From assembly GCA_907163075.1 (NCBI GenBank), contig CAJQTY010000001.1:3348001-3412000 (forward strand): DNA of 64,000 nt. Reading direction: 5' to 3'. The notes below the pieces were generated by a model, which ran no database searches, was not told the DNA's origin, and was given only the letters and a program-made list of their open reading frames with translations. The DNA is from an uncultured Rhodocyclaceae bacterium (lineage in GTDB: Bacteria; Pseudomonadota; Gammaproteobacteria; Burkholderiales; Rhodocyclaceae). Within the stretch, counting starts at the first letter, position 1; each line of letters begins with the position of its first letter. Below, one piece after another: positions 9,231-18,162 of this stretch. Position numbers and translations under genes: made by a program.

Positions 9231-10187
9231 ATGAAGGCTCTCGTCATTGAAGGCAGCAATGGCAGTCCGCAACTTCTGTGCGACCATCTCCGGAGAATAG
9301 GGATTAAGCCAGTTCCAGCGGCGACCGGGAATGCCGGCATCGATCTCTTTCTGACGGAACGCCCGGACCTGGTGCTGCTTGACATTGCCGCACGCGATGT
9401 CGGCGCGCACGACGTGGCGCGCCAGATCCGTCTGCTCGATCCGCCGGGGGAACGGACGCCGATCATTGTCCTGAGCGATCCGAACAAGAACCAGGAAATC
9501 GAGCGGGTGATTGCCGCTGGCGGCGACGACTGCCTGCTCAAGCCGATCAGCGAAGCCGTATTTGCCGCGAAAATTGGCGCCATACAGCAGTTCATCGTGA
9601 TGCATCAGTCGCTGCTGGAGCTTGCCCGCAAGCTCGATTCCGCCAACCAGGAACTGAAGCGGCTGAACTCGCTCGACGGCCTGACCTGCATTCCGAACCG
9701 CAAGCACCTTGACGATGTGCTAGCGCGCGAATGGCGTCGCGCCATGCGCCAGTGCGAGGAACTGTCGCTTATCAAGTGCGATATCGACTTCTTCCGGCAA
9801 TACAACGAAATCCATGGACACCAGAACGGCGATGCGTGCCTGTGCCAAATCGTGCAGGCCCTGACGAGCCGCATGGATCGTGGCGGCGACATGCTTGCCC
9901 GCTACGGCGGCGAGGAATTCGTCGCCGTCCTGCCGGGAACCCGGCTGAGCGGCGCCGTGCACGTTGCCTCGCAGATGCTCAACGCCGTCAACCAGCTGGC
10001 GCTGCCCCACCCCGGATCGCCCTGCGGCCATGTCACCGTGAGTTTTGGCGTCGCCGCCGCCGTCGCGATGCCCGAGACCAATCCGCAGGACATCCTAGAC
10101 GCCGCCGCGCGAGCACTCGACAAGGCCAAAGACGGCGGGCGAAACCGTGTCGTCCAGACCACATCGCTGGATCCACACGAAGACTGA
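9231..10187 (+). CDS. response-regulator diguanylate cyclase (REC-GGDEF)
   Basis: A 318-residue PleD-like protein expected to make cyclic di-GMP from two GTP. Residues 1-125 are a receiver domain with phospho-acceptor D51 (VLLDIAA) and a conserved Lys in LLKPIS. The usual pair of acidic residues after beta-1 is reduced to one Glu (VIEGS), so phosphorylation may be weakened. A coiled linker leads to the GGDEF domain from about residue 145. Its signature reads GGEEF, an active variant, and RGGD lies five residues before it, which is the RxxD inhibitory site that binds product. The cyclase is therefore predicted active and feedback-inhibited. No histidine kinase is adjacent. Remains of a second receiver gene lie just downstream. 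Confidence 0.92.
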   Translation: MKALVIEGSNGSPQLLCDHLRRIGIKPVPAATGNAGIDLFLTERPDLVLLDIAARDVGAHDVARQIRLLDPPGERTPIIVLSDPNKNQEIERVIAAGGDDCLLKPISEAVFAAKIGAIQQFIVMHQSLLELARKLDSANQELKRLNSLDGLTCIPNRKHLDDVLAREWRRAMRQCEELSLIKCDIDFFRQYNEIHGHQNGDACLCQIVQALTSRMDRGGDMLARYGGEEFVAVLPGTRLSGAVHVASQMLNAVNQLALPHPGSPCGHVTVSFGVAAAVAMPETNPQDILDAAARALDKAKDGGRNRVVQTTSLDPHED

Positions 10188-10216
10188 ACTGCAAAATCTT
10201 GCTCCTACCGCCCACA

Positions 10217-10335
10217 GGTATCCTGATCGTCGACGACAACGATATGACGCGGGCAGCGCCACCGGTTTCATCGTCAAGCCCCTCGATTCGGCCGAGATAC
10301 TCGCGACGCTCAACCGAGCTGGCTGGCCGGAAAGC
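10217..10335 (+). pseudogene. stump of a response-regulator receiver domain
   Basis: Two pieces of a receiver domain lie close together but in different frames. Bases 10217-10255 encode GILIVDDNDMTR, the typical first strand and acidic pocket. Bases 10258-10320 encode ATGFIVKPLDSAEILATL, the conserved Lys and last helix of a receiver. The roughly 80 residues between, including the phospho-acceptor, are missing. The best reading is a second regulator once encoded beside the cyclase and lost by internal deletion. It has no start signal and cannot make a functional protein. Confidence 0.65.
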
Positions 10336-10343
10336 CAGCCAGC
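10318..10343. repeat. 10-bp perfect inverted repeat between converging genes
   Basis: GCTGGCTGGC and GCCAGCCAGC are separated by six bases. The hairpin sits between the converging diguanylate cyclase and gloB genes and may act as a bidirectional transcription stop, although no T run follows on either strand. Confidence 0.6.
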
Positions 10344-10385
10344 GCCAGTCGTTGAACGATTCGCTAGCGGGCTCCGGGGCTTTGT

Positions 10386-11147
10386 TCAGAACTCGTTTTT
10401 CCACTGGCGCAGCGCGGTAAATACCTCGAGGGCATTGCGTGCCTGCGGCGCCCTGCTTTGCGCCGAAACAATGACCTCCGCTTCGCTGCAGCGCAAGAAC
10501 GGATTCGTCGCGCGCTCAAGCGCAATCGTGAAGGGCACGGTCGCCAGACCCTTGGCGCGCGTCACCGCCACTTCATCCACCCGCCGCCGCAAATGGCGGT
10601 TACCCGGCTCGACCGCCAGCGCAAAGCGCAGATTGGCTTCGGTGTACTCGTGCGCGCAATAGACGGCAGTTTCGGCAGGCAAGACCGCAAGCCGCGTCAA
10701 CGAGTCGTGCATTTGCTCCGCTGTTCCCTCGAACAGCCGCCCGCAGCCGGCACCGAACAGCGTATCGCCGCAGTACAGGCAGCCTGAACCATAATAGGCC
10801 AAATGCCCAAGCGTATGCCCAGGCACGGCAATAACCTGGAAATCGACGCCCAGCGAGGTCAGGCGGATCGTCTCGCCGCCATGCAGGGGCTGCGTAAGGG
10901 CTGTGATAGACTCCGTCGCCGGGCCGAACACCGCGGCCGGATAGTGGGACAGCAGACTCGCCACGCCGCCCTGGTGGTCGTTGTGGTGATGCGTGACCAG
11001 GATCGACGCCAGCGTCAGTCCCTCCCGCTCCAGCACGTCGAGCACTGGACGGGCATCGCCGGGATCGACCACGACCGCTACCGCACCTTTGCGCAGCAGC
11101 CAGATGTAGTTATCCTTGAAAGCCGGAATCCTGATGATGTCGAACAT
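10386..11147 (-). CDS. gloB: hydroxyacylglutathione hydrolase (glyoxalase II)
   Basis: A 253-residue metallo-beta-lactamase-fold enzyme that hydrolyses S-lactoylglutathione to D-lactate and glutathione, the second step of methylglyoxal detoxification in the cytosol. The binuclear metal motif reads THHHNDHQGG, followed by the later ligands in PGHTLGH, YCGDTLFGAGCGRLF and the YCAHEYT segment near the C-terminus. Length is normal. It is divergent from the YafS-like methyltransferase gene, with 27 bases between start codons. The same gloB / yafS / rnhA / dnaQ arrangement occurs in E. coli, which supports the assignment. Confidence 0.95.
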   Translation of the reverse strand: MFDIIRIPAFKDNYIWLLRKGAVAVVVDPGDARPVLDVLEREGLTLASILVTHHHNDHQGGVASLLSHYPAAVFGPATESITALTQPLHGGETIRLTSLGVDFQVIAVPGHTLGHLAYYGSGCLYCGDTLFGAGCGRLFEGTAEQMHDSLTRLAVLPAETAVYCAHEYTEANLRFALAVEPGNRHLRRRVDEVAVTRAKGLATVPFTIALERATNPFLRCSEAEVIVSAQSRAPQARNALEVFTALRQWKNEF

Positions 11148-11174
11148 GGCCTGATTGTGGAAGAACTACGGAAA

Positions 11175-11900
11175 ATGTCAATTCCCGGAATCAATGACTG
11201 GCTCGCCACGGCGCAGGGCCGCTATGTCATGGACTGGGAACTGCCCCGCATCGACGCCGTGGTCGCCGACCTGTTCGGCTACAACGCGCTCCAGCTCGGT
11301 CTGCCGCAATACGACCTGCTGGCGCAGAACCGCATTCCGCTGCGCCAGATCGCCGGCGAATCGGGCCCAGTTGACGTTCTTTGCGATCTGCGCGAGTTGC
11401 CTTTCGCGGCGAACAGTATCGATCTGGTGGTCATGTCGCACATCCTCGAATTTCACAGCCATCCACATCAGATCCTGCGCGAAGTCGAGCGCGTAATGAT
11501 CCCCCACGGCCAACTGGTCATCACCGGCTTCAACCCGCTATCACTTTGGGGTCTGCGCCGACGTCTGCCCAATTGCCGGGATGAATTCCCGTGGACCGGC
11601 AACTACATTTCGGTGCTGCGCCTCAAGGACTGGCTGCAACTGCTCAGTTTCGAGGTCGAACGCGGTAATTTTGGCTGCTACGCCCCGCCTTTCCGCCAGG
11701 AGCGCTGGCTTAAACGCACGCATTTCATGGAAGCGGCCGGCGACCGCTGGTGGAGCTTCGCCGGCGGAGTCTATCTCTTGCGCGCCATCAAACGCGTGCG
11801 CGGCATGCGCCTGATACTGCCACCGTGGAACCAGAAGCCGGTTCCAAACAAGGCACTCACCACCGTTACCCAAAAGGAAATCGAACCACGTGGACAATGA
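11175..11900 (+). CDS. YafS-like SAM-dependent methyltransferase
   Basis: A 241-residue class I methyltransferase-like protein. Instead of a clear glycine motif I it shows [12 protein letters not shown] and the later motif [19 protein letters not shown], typical of the UbiE/YafS type in which an acidic residue and LPF/LEF segments line the SAM pocket. The next block, [18 protein letters not shown], is strongly conserved in this gene's relatives. The substrate is unknown. I start at ATG 11175; a GTG at 11157 is possible. It is the first gene of a run with rnhA, whose GTG lies 11 bases inside this gene's end, so the two are translationally linked. Position between gloB and rnhA matches yafS of E. 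coli. Confidence 0.82.
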   Translation: MSIPGINDWLATAQGRYVMDWELPRIDAVVADLFGYNALQLGLPQYDLLAQNRIPLRQIAGESGPVDVLCDLRELPFAANSIDLVVMSHILEFHSHPHQILREVERVMIPHGQLVITGFNPLSLWGLRRRLPNCRDEFPWTGNYISVLRLKDWLQLLSFEVERGNFGCYAPPFRQERWLKRTHFMEAAGDRWWSFAGGVYLLRAIKRVRGMRLILPPWNQKPVPNKALTTVTQKEIEPRGQ

Positions 11901-12357
11901 AGAAGTCGTCACCATCTACGCCGACGGCGGCTGTCGCGGCAACCCCGGCCCGGGCGGCTGGGGAGTTCTGCTGCAAGCCGGAAACAACGCCAAGGAGTTG
12001 TGGGGCGGCGAAGCGGACACCACCAACAACCGGATGGAACTGACCGCCGTGATCCGTGCCCTCGAAGCCCTCAAACGCCCGGCCGCCGTGCATGTGCACA
12101 CCGACTCGCAATACGTGCAAAAAGGGATCAGCGAGTGGATTCACAACTGGAAACGCAACGGCTGGCGCACCTCCGACAAGAAACCGGTCAAGAACGCCGA
12201 TCTCTGGCAAATCCTCGACAGCCTCGCCAAACAGCACGAAATCAAGTGGCTATGGGTCAAGGGCCATGCCGGGCATCCAGGTAACGAGCGCGCCGACGCA
12301 CTGGCCAATCGCGGCATCGACGAGCTGCTCGCCAGCCGCCGCGCCGCACAATGCTAA
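11890..12357 (+). CDS. rnhA: ribonuclease HI
   Basis: A 155-residue RNase HI, which cuts the RNA strand of RNA-DNA hybrids in the cytoplasm. All four catalytic carboxylates are visible: D12 in [12 protein letters not shown], the Glu in NNRMELTAV, the Asp in HTDSQY, and the Asp in GNERADALA. The basic handle region [15 protein letters not shown] is present, so this is the E. coli type. Translation starts at GTG 11890, overlapping the end of the upstream methyltransferase gene by 11 bases. dnaQ follows after 39 bases, as in E. coli, although there the two genes are divergent. Confidence 0.97.
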   Translation: MDNEEVVTIYADGGCRGNPGPGGWGVLLQAGNNAKELWGGEADTTNNRMELTAVIRALEALKRPAAVHVHTDSQYVQKGISEWIHNWKRNGWRTSDKKPVKNADLWQILDSLAKQHEIKWLWVKGHAGHPGNERADALANRGIDELLASRRAAQC

Positions 12358-12396
12358 ACCGCACTTCTCGACACTGCTTGCCCGGACGAAACCAAC

Positions 12397-13116
12397 ATGC
12401 GCCAGATCTTCCTCGACACTGAAACCACCGGTCTTGAACACAAACTCGGACACCGCATCATCGAAATCGGCTGTGTCGAAATGCGTAGCCGGCGCCTTAC
12501 CAACCGTCACTTTCACCGCTACCTCAACCCGGAACGCGACATCGACGCCGGCGCGCTCGCGGTGCACGGCATCAGCCTCGATTTCCTGCAGGACAAGCCG
12601 CGCTTCGCCGACATCGCCGCCGAGTTTCTCGATTTCGTGCGCGGCGCCGAACTGATCATCCATAACGCCGCCTTTGACATCGGCTTCCTGAATGCCGAAC
12701 TCGCGCTGCTCGACATGGCGCCAATCGGCACCGTCTGCCATGGTGTACAGGACACCTTGCGCATGGCCAAGGACCTGCATCCCGGCAAGAAGAACAACCT
12801 GAACGCGCTGTGCGAGCGCTATGGCGTCGACAACACCCGCCGCACCTTGCACGGCGCCCTGCTCGACGCCGAAATCCTGGCCGAAGTTTACGTGGCGATG
12901 ACCCGCGGCCAGGAGAGCCTGATCATGGATCTGGGCCATGAAAACGCCGCGCAAAGCCAGGACGCGCAACGAACGCAGGACGGAGGCCAGCGCCGGTCGC
13001 AGCACATCGTGCGTGCCAGCGCGGAGGAACTCGCCCAGCACCAACAATTGCTGGCGTTGATCCAGAACGAAAGCAAAGGCCGCTGCCTCTGGCTGACAAA
13101 CGAGAACCCGGGATGA
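12397..13116 (+). CDS. dnaQ: DNA polymerase III epsilon subunit (proofreading exonuclease)
   Basis: A 239-residue DnaQ, the 3'-5' proofreading exonuclease of the replicative polymerase. The three exonuclease motifs are intact: FLDTETTG (Exo I), IHNAAFDIGFLN (Exo II) and the HGALLDAEIL segment (Exo III, with catalytic His and Asp). After residue about 180 comes a Gln-rich flexible linker, then a C-terminal segment that in relatives binds the polymerase alpha subunit. It is the third gene of the methyltransferase-rnhA-dnaQ run and nothing about it is unusual. Confidence 0.96.
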   Translation: MRQIFLDTETTGLEHKLGHRIIEIGCVEMRSRRLTNRHFHRYLNPERDIDAGALAVHGISLDFLQDKPRFADIAAEFLDFVRGAELIIHNAAFDIGFLNAELALLDMAPIGTVCHGVQDTLRMAKDLHPGKKNNLNALCERYGVDNTRRTLHGALLDAEILAEVYVAMTRGQESLIMDLGHENAAQSQDAQRTQDGGQRRSQHIVRASAEELAQHQQLLALIQNESKGRCLWLTNENPG

Positions 13117-13208
13117 TTTGATGCGGCTGGCCGCCGCCGCTCGGGCCGGGGGCCAATAAAAAACGTGAACAGATGGCGGCTCGGGGATTTGAGCCTTGAC
13201 GTCGGAAA

Positions 13209-13535
13209 TCAGCTATTGCCCGGCGTCTCGATCGGGCGTTTTGGTCGCCGATGCTGCCTTTGCTTGGCGGGCCGGTTGTCGATTCGCCCCTCCTGCGGCC
13301 GTGCATCCGGCCGCGGGCCGTTGTTCTTGGCGATCTGGTTGCGGTCGGGACGACGGCTTTGGCCGCTCGGTCCCTGACGATTTTCCGGCGCGCGGTCCGA
13401 CTCCCGGTTTCCAGGAGCCGTGCGGATTTCGAGTTCGTTCAACTCGTCCCATTGCTCGTCGGTGCGATCCCGTTCCGGGATCGCATTAAGCTCACGAATC
13501 CGGCGGCGCGGATCGATAGATTGCGGATCATTCAT
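13209..13535 (-). CDS. small Arg/Gln/Pro-rich hypothetical protein
   Basis: A predicted 108-residue protein of unknown function. The first 45 residues look folded: a charged helical stretch RRRIRELNAIPERDR followed by QWDELNELEI, which spaces acidic and hydrophobic residues like a short helix pair. The remainder is disordered and strongly basic, rich in Arg, Pro, Gln and Asn. I start at the internal ATG at 13535, since the longer frame upstream reads as promoter sequence of the divergent rdgC. No strong ribosome binding site is visible. The helical N-terminus argues for a real gene; the low-complexity tail, in GC-rich DNA, argues for caution. Confidence 0.45.
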   Translation of the reverse strand: MNDPQSIDPRRRIRELNAIPERDRTDEQWDELNELEIRTAPGNRESDRAPENRQGPSGQSRRPDRNQIAKNNGPRPDARPQEGRIDNRPAKQRQHRRPKRPIETPGNS

Positions 13536-13666
13536 ATCGTTATTATGGACTACACAATAGACATGATTCAACAGTGGCATTAAAACAAGCCACCAAAAAG
13601 ACTCAAAACGATCCATCAAGCCGCGCGTTCAGCCCTATAATTGCCAACTTTTTTCGAGTCCGTCCC

Positions 13667-14566
13667 ATGTGGTTCAAGAACCTTCAGATCTATCGCTTGC
13701 CCAAAAACTGGGCTGACAACCCCGGCACGCTTGAGGAACAGCTCGCGCGCCTGACGCTGCAGCCGTGCAGCGCGAGCGAATTGCAGAGCATCGGCTGGGT
13801 CCCGCCGCGCGAAGGTGGTGCCCTGGTTCATGCCGTTAACCGGCAATGGCTGCTGGCGCTCGGCGCCGAGCAAAAACTGCTGCCGGCCTCGGTGGTCAAG
13901 CAATTCGCCAGTGACAAGGCAAAAGTCATCGAAGAAAACGAAGGTCGCCGCGTTGGCCGCAAGGAAATGCGCGAGCTGCGCGAAGCGATGACGCTCGAAC
14001 TGTTGCCGCGCGCCTTCATTCGCCGCCGGAGCACCTTCGGCTGGATCGACCCGGTCAACGGCTGGCTGATTATCGACGCCGCTGCCCCGGCCAAGGCCGA
14101 GGAGTTCCTTGAGCACCTGCGTAAATCGGTCGACGGTTTCCCGGCCAAGCTGCTGCAGGTCGCGCAATCGCCCTCGTCGGCAATGACCGGCTGGGTCGCT
14201 GAAGGCGACGCGCCGAGCCCCTTCACCCTGGACCAGGACCTCGAGTTGCGCTCGGCGGAAAAGGCCACCGTGCGCTACGTCAAGCACACGCTGGAAGGCG
14301 AGGAGATTCGCCAGCACATTGCCACCGGCAAGGTGGTCACGCGCCTGGCCTTGACCTGGGGCGACCGCATTTCCTTTCTGCTCACTGAAAACCTGCAGAT
14401 CAAGCGCCTCAGCTTCCTCGATATTCTCAAGGACGAAGTCGACGGCCAGGCGGAAAACGAGGATGAGCGTTTCGATATCGATTTCACGCTGATGACCGGC
14501 GAAGTCGCGCGCCTCCTCGACGATCTGCTCGCCGCGCTGGGCGGCGAGTTGAACCGGGACGCCTGA
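13667..14566 (+). CDS. rdgC: recombination-associated protein RdgC
   Basis: A 299-residue RdgC, a ring-shaped DNA-binding protein that limits RecA activity and is thought to help replication-fork handling. The N-terminus MWFKNLQIYRL, the block GWVPPRE and the internal LPRAFIRRRSTF and GWIDPVNGWL segments are family hallmarks. The longer frame begins at 13574, but ATG 13667 gives the conserved start and matches the usual length of about 300 residues. It stands alone, divergent from the small basic protein gene, with the GIY-YIG gene 31 bases downstream. Confidence 0.95.
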   Translation: MWFKNLQIYRLPKNWADNPGTLEEQLARLTLQPCSASELQSIGWVPPREGGALVHAVNRQWLLALGAEQKLLPASVVKQFASDKAKVIEENEGRRVGRKEMRELREAMTLELLPRAFIRRRSTFGWIDPVNGWLIIDAAAPAKAEEFLEHLRKSVDGFPAKLLQVAQSPSSAMTGWVAEGDAPSPFTLDQDLELRSAEKATVRYVKHTLEGEEIRQHIATGKVVTRLALTWGDRISFLLTENLQIKRLSFLDILKDEVDGQAENEDERFDIDFTLMTGEVARLLDDLLAALGGELNRDA

Positions 14567-14597
14567 AAAGCGGCCGAATCGCCAGCGAGCGACTGCG

Positions 14598-14933
14598 GTG
14601 CCTGAAGAATTTCCAAGCGCCGAGGAGGCCAGTGAATTGCGGCCAGGTGCCTGGTTCCTGTACCTGATCGAATGCCGCGACGGCAGCATCTACACCGGAA
14701 TCGCCATCGATGTCGCGTTACGCTACGCCGCGCATGCCAGCGGCAAGGGAGCCCGCTACACGCGGGCGCATCCGCCGGCCAGGTTGCTCGCCAGCGTCGA
14801 ATATCCGGATCGCTCAAGCGCCTTGAAGGCCGAATACCGCATCAAGCAACTCAACCCGGCGGCAAAGCGACGCTTCGTTGCGGACCTATCGGCAGCGTCG
14901 GAAAAAGAGCTCGCGGAGAATAAAACGCCCTGA
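14598..14933 (+). CDS. GIY-YIG nuclease family protein (YhbQ-like)
   Basis: A 111-residue single-domain GIY-YIG protein. The defining pair reads LYLIECRDGSIYTGIAID (residues about 25-42), where a Tyr-Thr-Gly segment replaces YIG as in the UPF0213/YhbQ group. The conserved Arg of RYAAHASGKGARYTRAHPP and the Glu in LKAEYRIKQL, a metal ligand, are present, so a nuclease site is possible. Members of this group have been linked to DNA repair but no substrate is established. Translation appears to begin at GTG 14598; the ribosome binding site is weak. It is 31 bases from rdgC and may be co-transcribed. Confidence 0.85.
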   Translation: MPEEFPSAEEASELRPGAWFLYLIECRDGSIYTGIAIDVALRYAAHASGKGARYTRAHPPARLLASVEYPDRSSALKAEYRIKQLNPAAKRRFVADLSAASEKELAENKTP

Positions 14934-14972
14934 ACTGCGCTGCGTACGACTTCGAATCTTCCCCGGCCAGGC

Positions 14973-15194
14973 TTAATCGAACAATCCCGGTTGTAGCGGA
15001 GCAAGGTTTTCGCGTTTGACCGTAAACCGCACCGGCAAGCCGCTACGCCCAATGGCTTCAACCACCATGCGCTGAGCGCAGGTCTCCGCCACCACCCGAA
15101 CGTTGTAGCCGCCGCGCGCCAGTTTGCCGCCACGGCCGATGTAGGTGGCCAGCGCGCCGATCGGCGGCAGCCAGGGGATCTTCTTTCTTGCCAT
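14973..15194 (-). CDS. small basic hypothetical protein
   Basis: A predicted 73-residue basic protein beginning MARKKIPWLPP, followed by ALATYIGRGGKLARGG, a segment with a RNA-binding feel, and ending LQPGLFD. I do not recognise the family. An AAGG lies upstream of ATG 15194, though closer than ideal. It lies antisense-adjacent between the GIY-YIG gene and prfB. The regular alternation of hydrophobic and basic residues and lack of rare codons suggest a real gene; its small size keeps confidence moderate. Confidence 0.45.
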   Translation of the reverse strand: MARKKIPWLPPIGALATYIGRGGKLARGGYNVRVVAETCAQRMVVEAIGRSGLPVRFTVKRENLAPLQPGLFD

Positions 15195-15333
15195 TGCCTT
15201 GAACCCGTCGGATTTGATCTGCCATGCACGGTAACAGCCGACCGAAAAAACTGCCATGAATGGTCGCCCATCATAAAACGGTGCGCCTTCAGCGTATATA
15301 ATTCGTCGTTTGTCGCTTACACTCTGGAGCCGC

Positions 15334-16438
15334 ATGGAAGCCGAACAGCTCAATATCATCGCCAACCGACTCGTGGATCTCGCCCAGCGCGCCACCGAGT
15401 TGCGGAGGTATCTTTGACTACGATCACAAGTTCGATCAGTTAAGCGCCGTTTCCCGCGAGCTTGAAGACCCGAAGGTCTGGGACAAGGCCGAGCGCGCGC
15501 AGGAACTCAGCAAGGAAAAGAAGTCGCTGGAGAACGTCGTGCTGACGCTCGACCGGGTCGGCGACAACCTCAAGGACGCGGAAGAATTGTTCGCGATGGC
15601 GCGCGATGAAGACGACGACGAAACGCTCAATGCCGTTGCCGCCGATGTCGACGGGATCGAAAAGGAAGTCGCGACGCTTGAATTCCGGCGCATGTTCAAT
15701 AACCCGGCCGACCCGCTGAACTGTTTCGTCGACATTCAGGCGGGTGCGGGCGGCACCGAGGCGCAGGACTGGGCGTCGATGCTGTTGCGAATGTACGTCA
15801 AATATGGCGATCGCAAGGGCTACACCGTCGACGTGCTGGAAGTCTCCGACGGCGACGTCGCCGGCATCAAGACGGCGACCATCAAGCTCTCCGGCGAATA
15901 CTGCTTCGGCATGCTGCGCTCTGAAACCGGCATCCACCGCCTCGTCCGCAAATCGCCGTTCGACTCGAACGCGCGCCGCCACACCAGTTTCTGCTCGGTT
16001 TTCGTGTACCCGGAGATCGACGATTCATTCGAGATCGAAATCAACCCGGCCGATCTGCGCACCGACACCTACCGCGCCTCCGGTGCCGGCGGTCAGCACA
16101 TCAACAAGACCGACTCGGCGGTACGCATCACGCACATTCCCTCCGGCATTGTCGTGCAGTGCCAGAACGACCGCTCGCAGCACCGCAACCGCGCCGAAGC
16201 GATGGCCATGCTCAAGTCGCGCCTGTACGAAGCCGAGATTCGCAAGCGTCAGGCCGACCAGCAAAAGCTCGAGGACGCCAAGACCGACATCGGCTGGGGC
16301 CATCAGATCCGCTCTTACGTGCTCGACCAGTCGCGCATCAAGGATTTGCGCACCAACGTCGAAGTCGGCAACACGCAGAGCGTGCTTGACGGCGACCTCG
16401 ACCAGTTCATCGAAGCCAGCCTGAAACAAGGCGTGTGA
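15334..16438 (+). CDS. prfB: peptide chain release factor 2 (programmed +1 frameshift)
   Basis: RF2 reads UGA and UAA stop codons and triggers release of the finished chain. The gene is in two frames: 27 codons from ATG 15334 to an in-frame TGA at 15415-15417, then a +1 shift into the 340-codon main frame, giving a product of 367 residues, normal for RF2. The stop-recognition tripeptide SPF is in [12 protein letters not shown], and the catalytic GGQ is in [11 protein letters not shown]. The in-frame TGA is the product's own target, so low RF2 favours frameshifting, an autoregulatory circuit. lysS follows 50 bases later as in many proteobacteria. Annotating only the second frame would lose the N-terminus. 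Confidence 0.96.
15403..15418 (+). promoter_or_regulatory. prfB: RF2 programmed frameshift site
   Basis: CGGAGG TAT CTT TGA C matches the conserved bacterial recoding signal: a Shine-Dalgarno-like CGGAGG, a three-base spacer, the slippery CTT codon and TGA followed by C, the weak stop context. Ribosomes slip from CTT to TTT and continue with GAC. Confidence 0.95.
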
Positions 16439-16488
16439 ACCCTGATCACGCATCTTTACCCCTCAAAACATTGACCGCGAGACACACC

Positions 16489-18003
16489 ATGTCCGAACAA
16501 AACAGCGCGCCGAGCAACGCCACCGAGCAAGACGAAAACCATATCATCGCCGAGCGCCGGGCGAAGCTCGCCGAATGGCGCGCCACCGGCAAAGCTTACC
16601 CGAATGACTTTTTGCGCGAAAACACCGCGGGCAAGATCGTCGAGGTCTACGCCGACAAGACCGGCGAGGAACTCGAGGCGACGCTGGTTGAAGTCAAGCT
16701 TGCCGGGCGCATCATGCTCAAGCGCGTCATGGGCAAGGCGTCGTTCATCAGCATTTCCGACGTTTCGGGCCGCATCCAGCTTTATGTCGCCCGCGACAAG
16801 GTCGGCGAGGAAACCTACACCGCCTTCAAGCGCTGGGATATCGGCGACATCATCGGCGCCGTCGGCTCACTTTTCCGCACCAAGACCGGCGAACTGACCG
16901 TCCAGTGTTCCGAGATACGCCTGCTCGCCAAGTCGCTGCGTCCGCTGCCCGAGAAGTTCCACGGCCTGACCGACCAGGAACAGAAGTACCGCATGCGTTA
17001 TCTCGACCTGATCATGAACGAGCAATCACGCTTCACCTTCATGGCACGCAGCCGTATCGTGCAGTCGATCCGCAACTACATGACAGGCCACGGCTTCCTC
17101 GAAGTCGAAACGCCGATGATGCATCCCATCCCCGGCGGCGCCTCGGCGCGCCCGTTCAAGACGCACCACAACGCGCTGGATATGGAGCTTTTCCTGCGTA
17201 TCGCGCCGGAGCTGTATCTGAAAAAGCTGGTCGTCGGCGGCTTCGAAAAAGTCTTCGAGATGAACCGCAACTTCCGCAACGAAGGCATGAGCCCGCGGCA
17301 CAATCCCGAATTCACCATGATGGAGTTCTACGAGGCCTATACCGAATACCGCAAGCTGATGGACTTCGTCGAAGGCCTGTTGCGCCACGCCGCACGCGAA
17401 GCCCTGGGTACCGAAGTCTTTGTCTACCAAGGACGCTCGCTCGATCTTTCCAAGCCGTTCGACCGGCTGACCATGGTCGAAGCGATCCGCAAGTACTGCC
17501 CGCAATATACGCTCGAACAATTGAATGACGCCGCATGGCTCAGGCAGAAACTGACGGCGATGAAGGCCGAGGTGAAGAGCGACATGGGGCTTGGCACGCT
17601 GCAGTTGCTGATGTTTGAAGAAACGACCGAAGCCGACCTGTGGGATCCGACCTTCATCATCGACTATCCGGCCGAAATCAGCCCGCTGGCGCGCAGCAGC
17701 GACAGCAATCCGGCGATCACCGAGCGCTTCGAACTGTTCATCGTCGGGCGCGAGATCGCCAACGCCTTCTCCGAGCTGAACGATCCGGAAGACCAGGCCG
17801 ATCGCTTCATGCAGCAGGCCAAGGCCAAGGATGCCGGCGACGAGGAAGCGATGTACTACGACGCCGACTACATTCGCGCCCTCGAATACGGCCTGCCGCC
17901 AACCGGCGGCTGCGGCATCGGCATCGACCGTCTGATCATGCTGCTGACCGATTCAGCCAATATCCGCGACGTAATCCTCTTCCCGCAGATGCGCCCTGAG
18001 TGA
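16489..18003 (+). CDS. lysS: lysine--tRNA ligase (class II)
   Basis: A 504-residue class II lysyl-tRNA synthetase that charges tRNA-Lys in the cytoplasm. The N-terminal OB-fold anticodon-binding domain spans residues about 65-150. The catalytic core carries motif 2 ([21 protein letters not shown]) and motif 3 ([14 protein letters not shown]). I start at ATG 16489, since the longer frame includes intergenic sequence after prfB. It follows prfB with a 50-base gap, a common pairing. Its final codons lie within a hairpin that is duplicated just downstream. Confidence 0.97.
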   Translation: MSEQNSAPSNATEQDENHIIAERRAKLAEWRATGKAYPNDFLRENTAGKIVEVYADKTGEELEATLVEVKLAGRIMLKRVMGKASFISISDVSGRIQLYVARDKVGEETYTAFKRWDIGDIIGAVGSLFRTKTGELTVQCSEIRLLAKSLRPLPEKFHGLTDQEQKYRMRYLDLIMNEQSRFTFMARSRIVQSIRNYMTGHGFLEVETPMMHPIPGGASARPFKTHHNALDMELFLRIAPELYLKKLVVGGFEKVFEMNRNFRNEGMSPRHNPEFTMMEFYEAYTEYRKLMDFVEGLLRHAAREALGTEVFVYQGRSLDLSKPFDRLTMVEAIRKYCPQYTLEQLNDAAWLRQKLTAMKAEVKSDMGLGTLQLLMFEETTEADLWDPTFIIDYPAEISPLARSSDSNPAITERFELFIVGREIANAFSELNDPEDQADRFMQQAKAKDAGDEEAMYYDADYIRALEYGLPPTGGCGIGIDRLIMLLTDSANIRDVILFPQMRPE

Positions 18004-18074
18004 TGCGCCGCAGGGCGCATCGCGAAGAAGTACTCTTGGGGTGCGCCCTGAGTGATATGCGCTGCAGGGCGCAT
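17989..18074. repeat. tandem duplicated hairpin at the end of lysS
   Basis: ATGCGCCCTG (17989-17998) pairs with CAGGGCGCAT (18011-18020), a perfect 10-bp stem that spans the lysS stop codon. A second, slightly changed copy follows: TGCGCCCTG (18042-18050) with CAGGGCGCA (18065-18073). The two copies share the 15-base direct repeat TGCGCCCTGAGTGAT. The element probably serves as a transcription stop or mRNA end, and the second copy preserves the lysS 3' codons as a fossil of duplication. Confidence 0.7.
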
Positions 18075-18162
18075 GCTTCAGGACAAACGGATTTGGGCGA
18101 AACGATGCCGAGCACCTTGTTCGTTCGTCCCGAGCCCGGTCAAAGGGCGAACAGCACGCCGC

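Noticed and set aside
15415..15417. In-frame stop in prfB as a disabling mutation
   Set aside because: It is the conserved RF2 recoding signal with CGGAGG, CTT and TGAC in place; the gene is functional.
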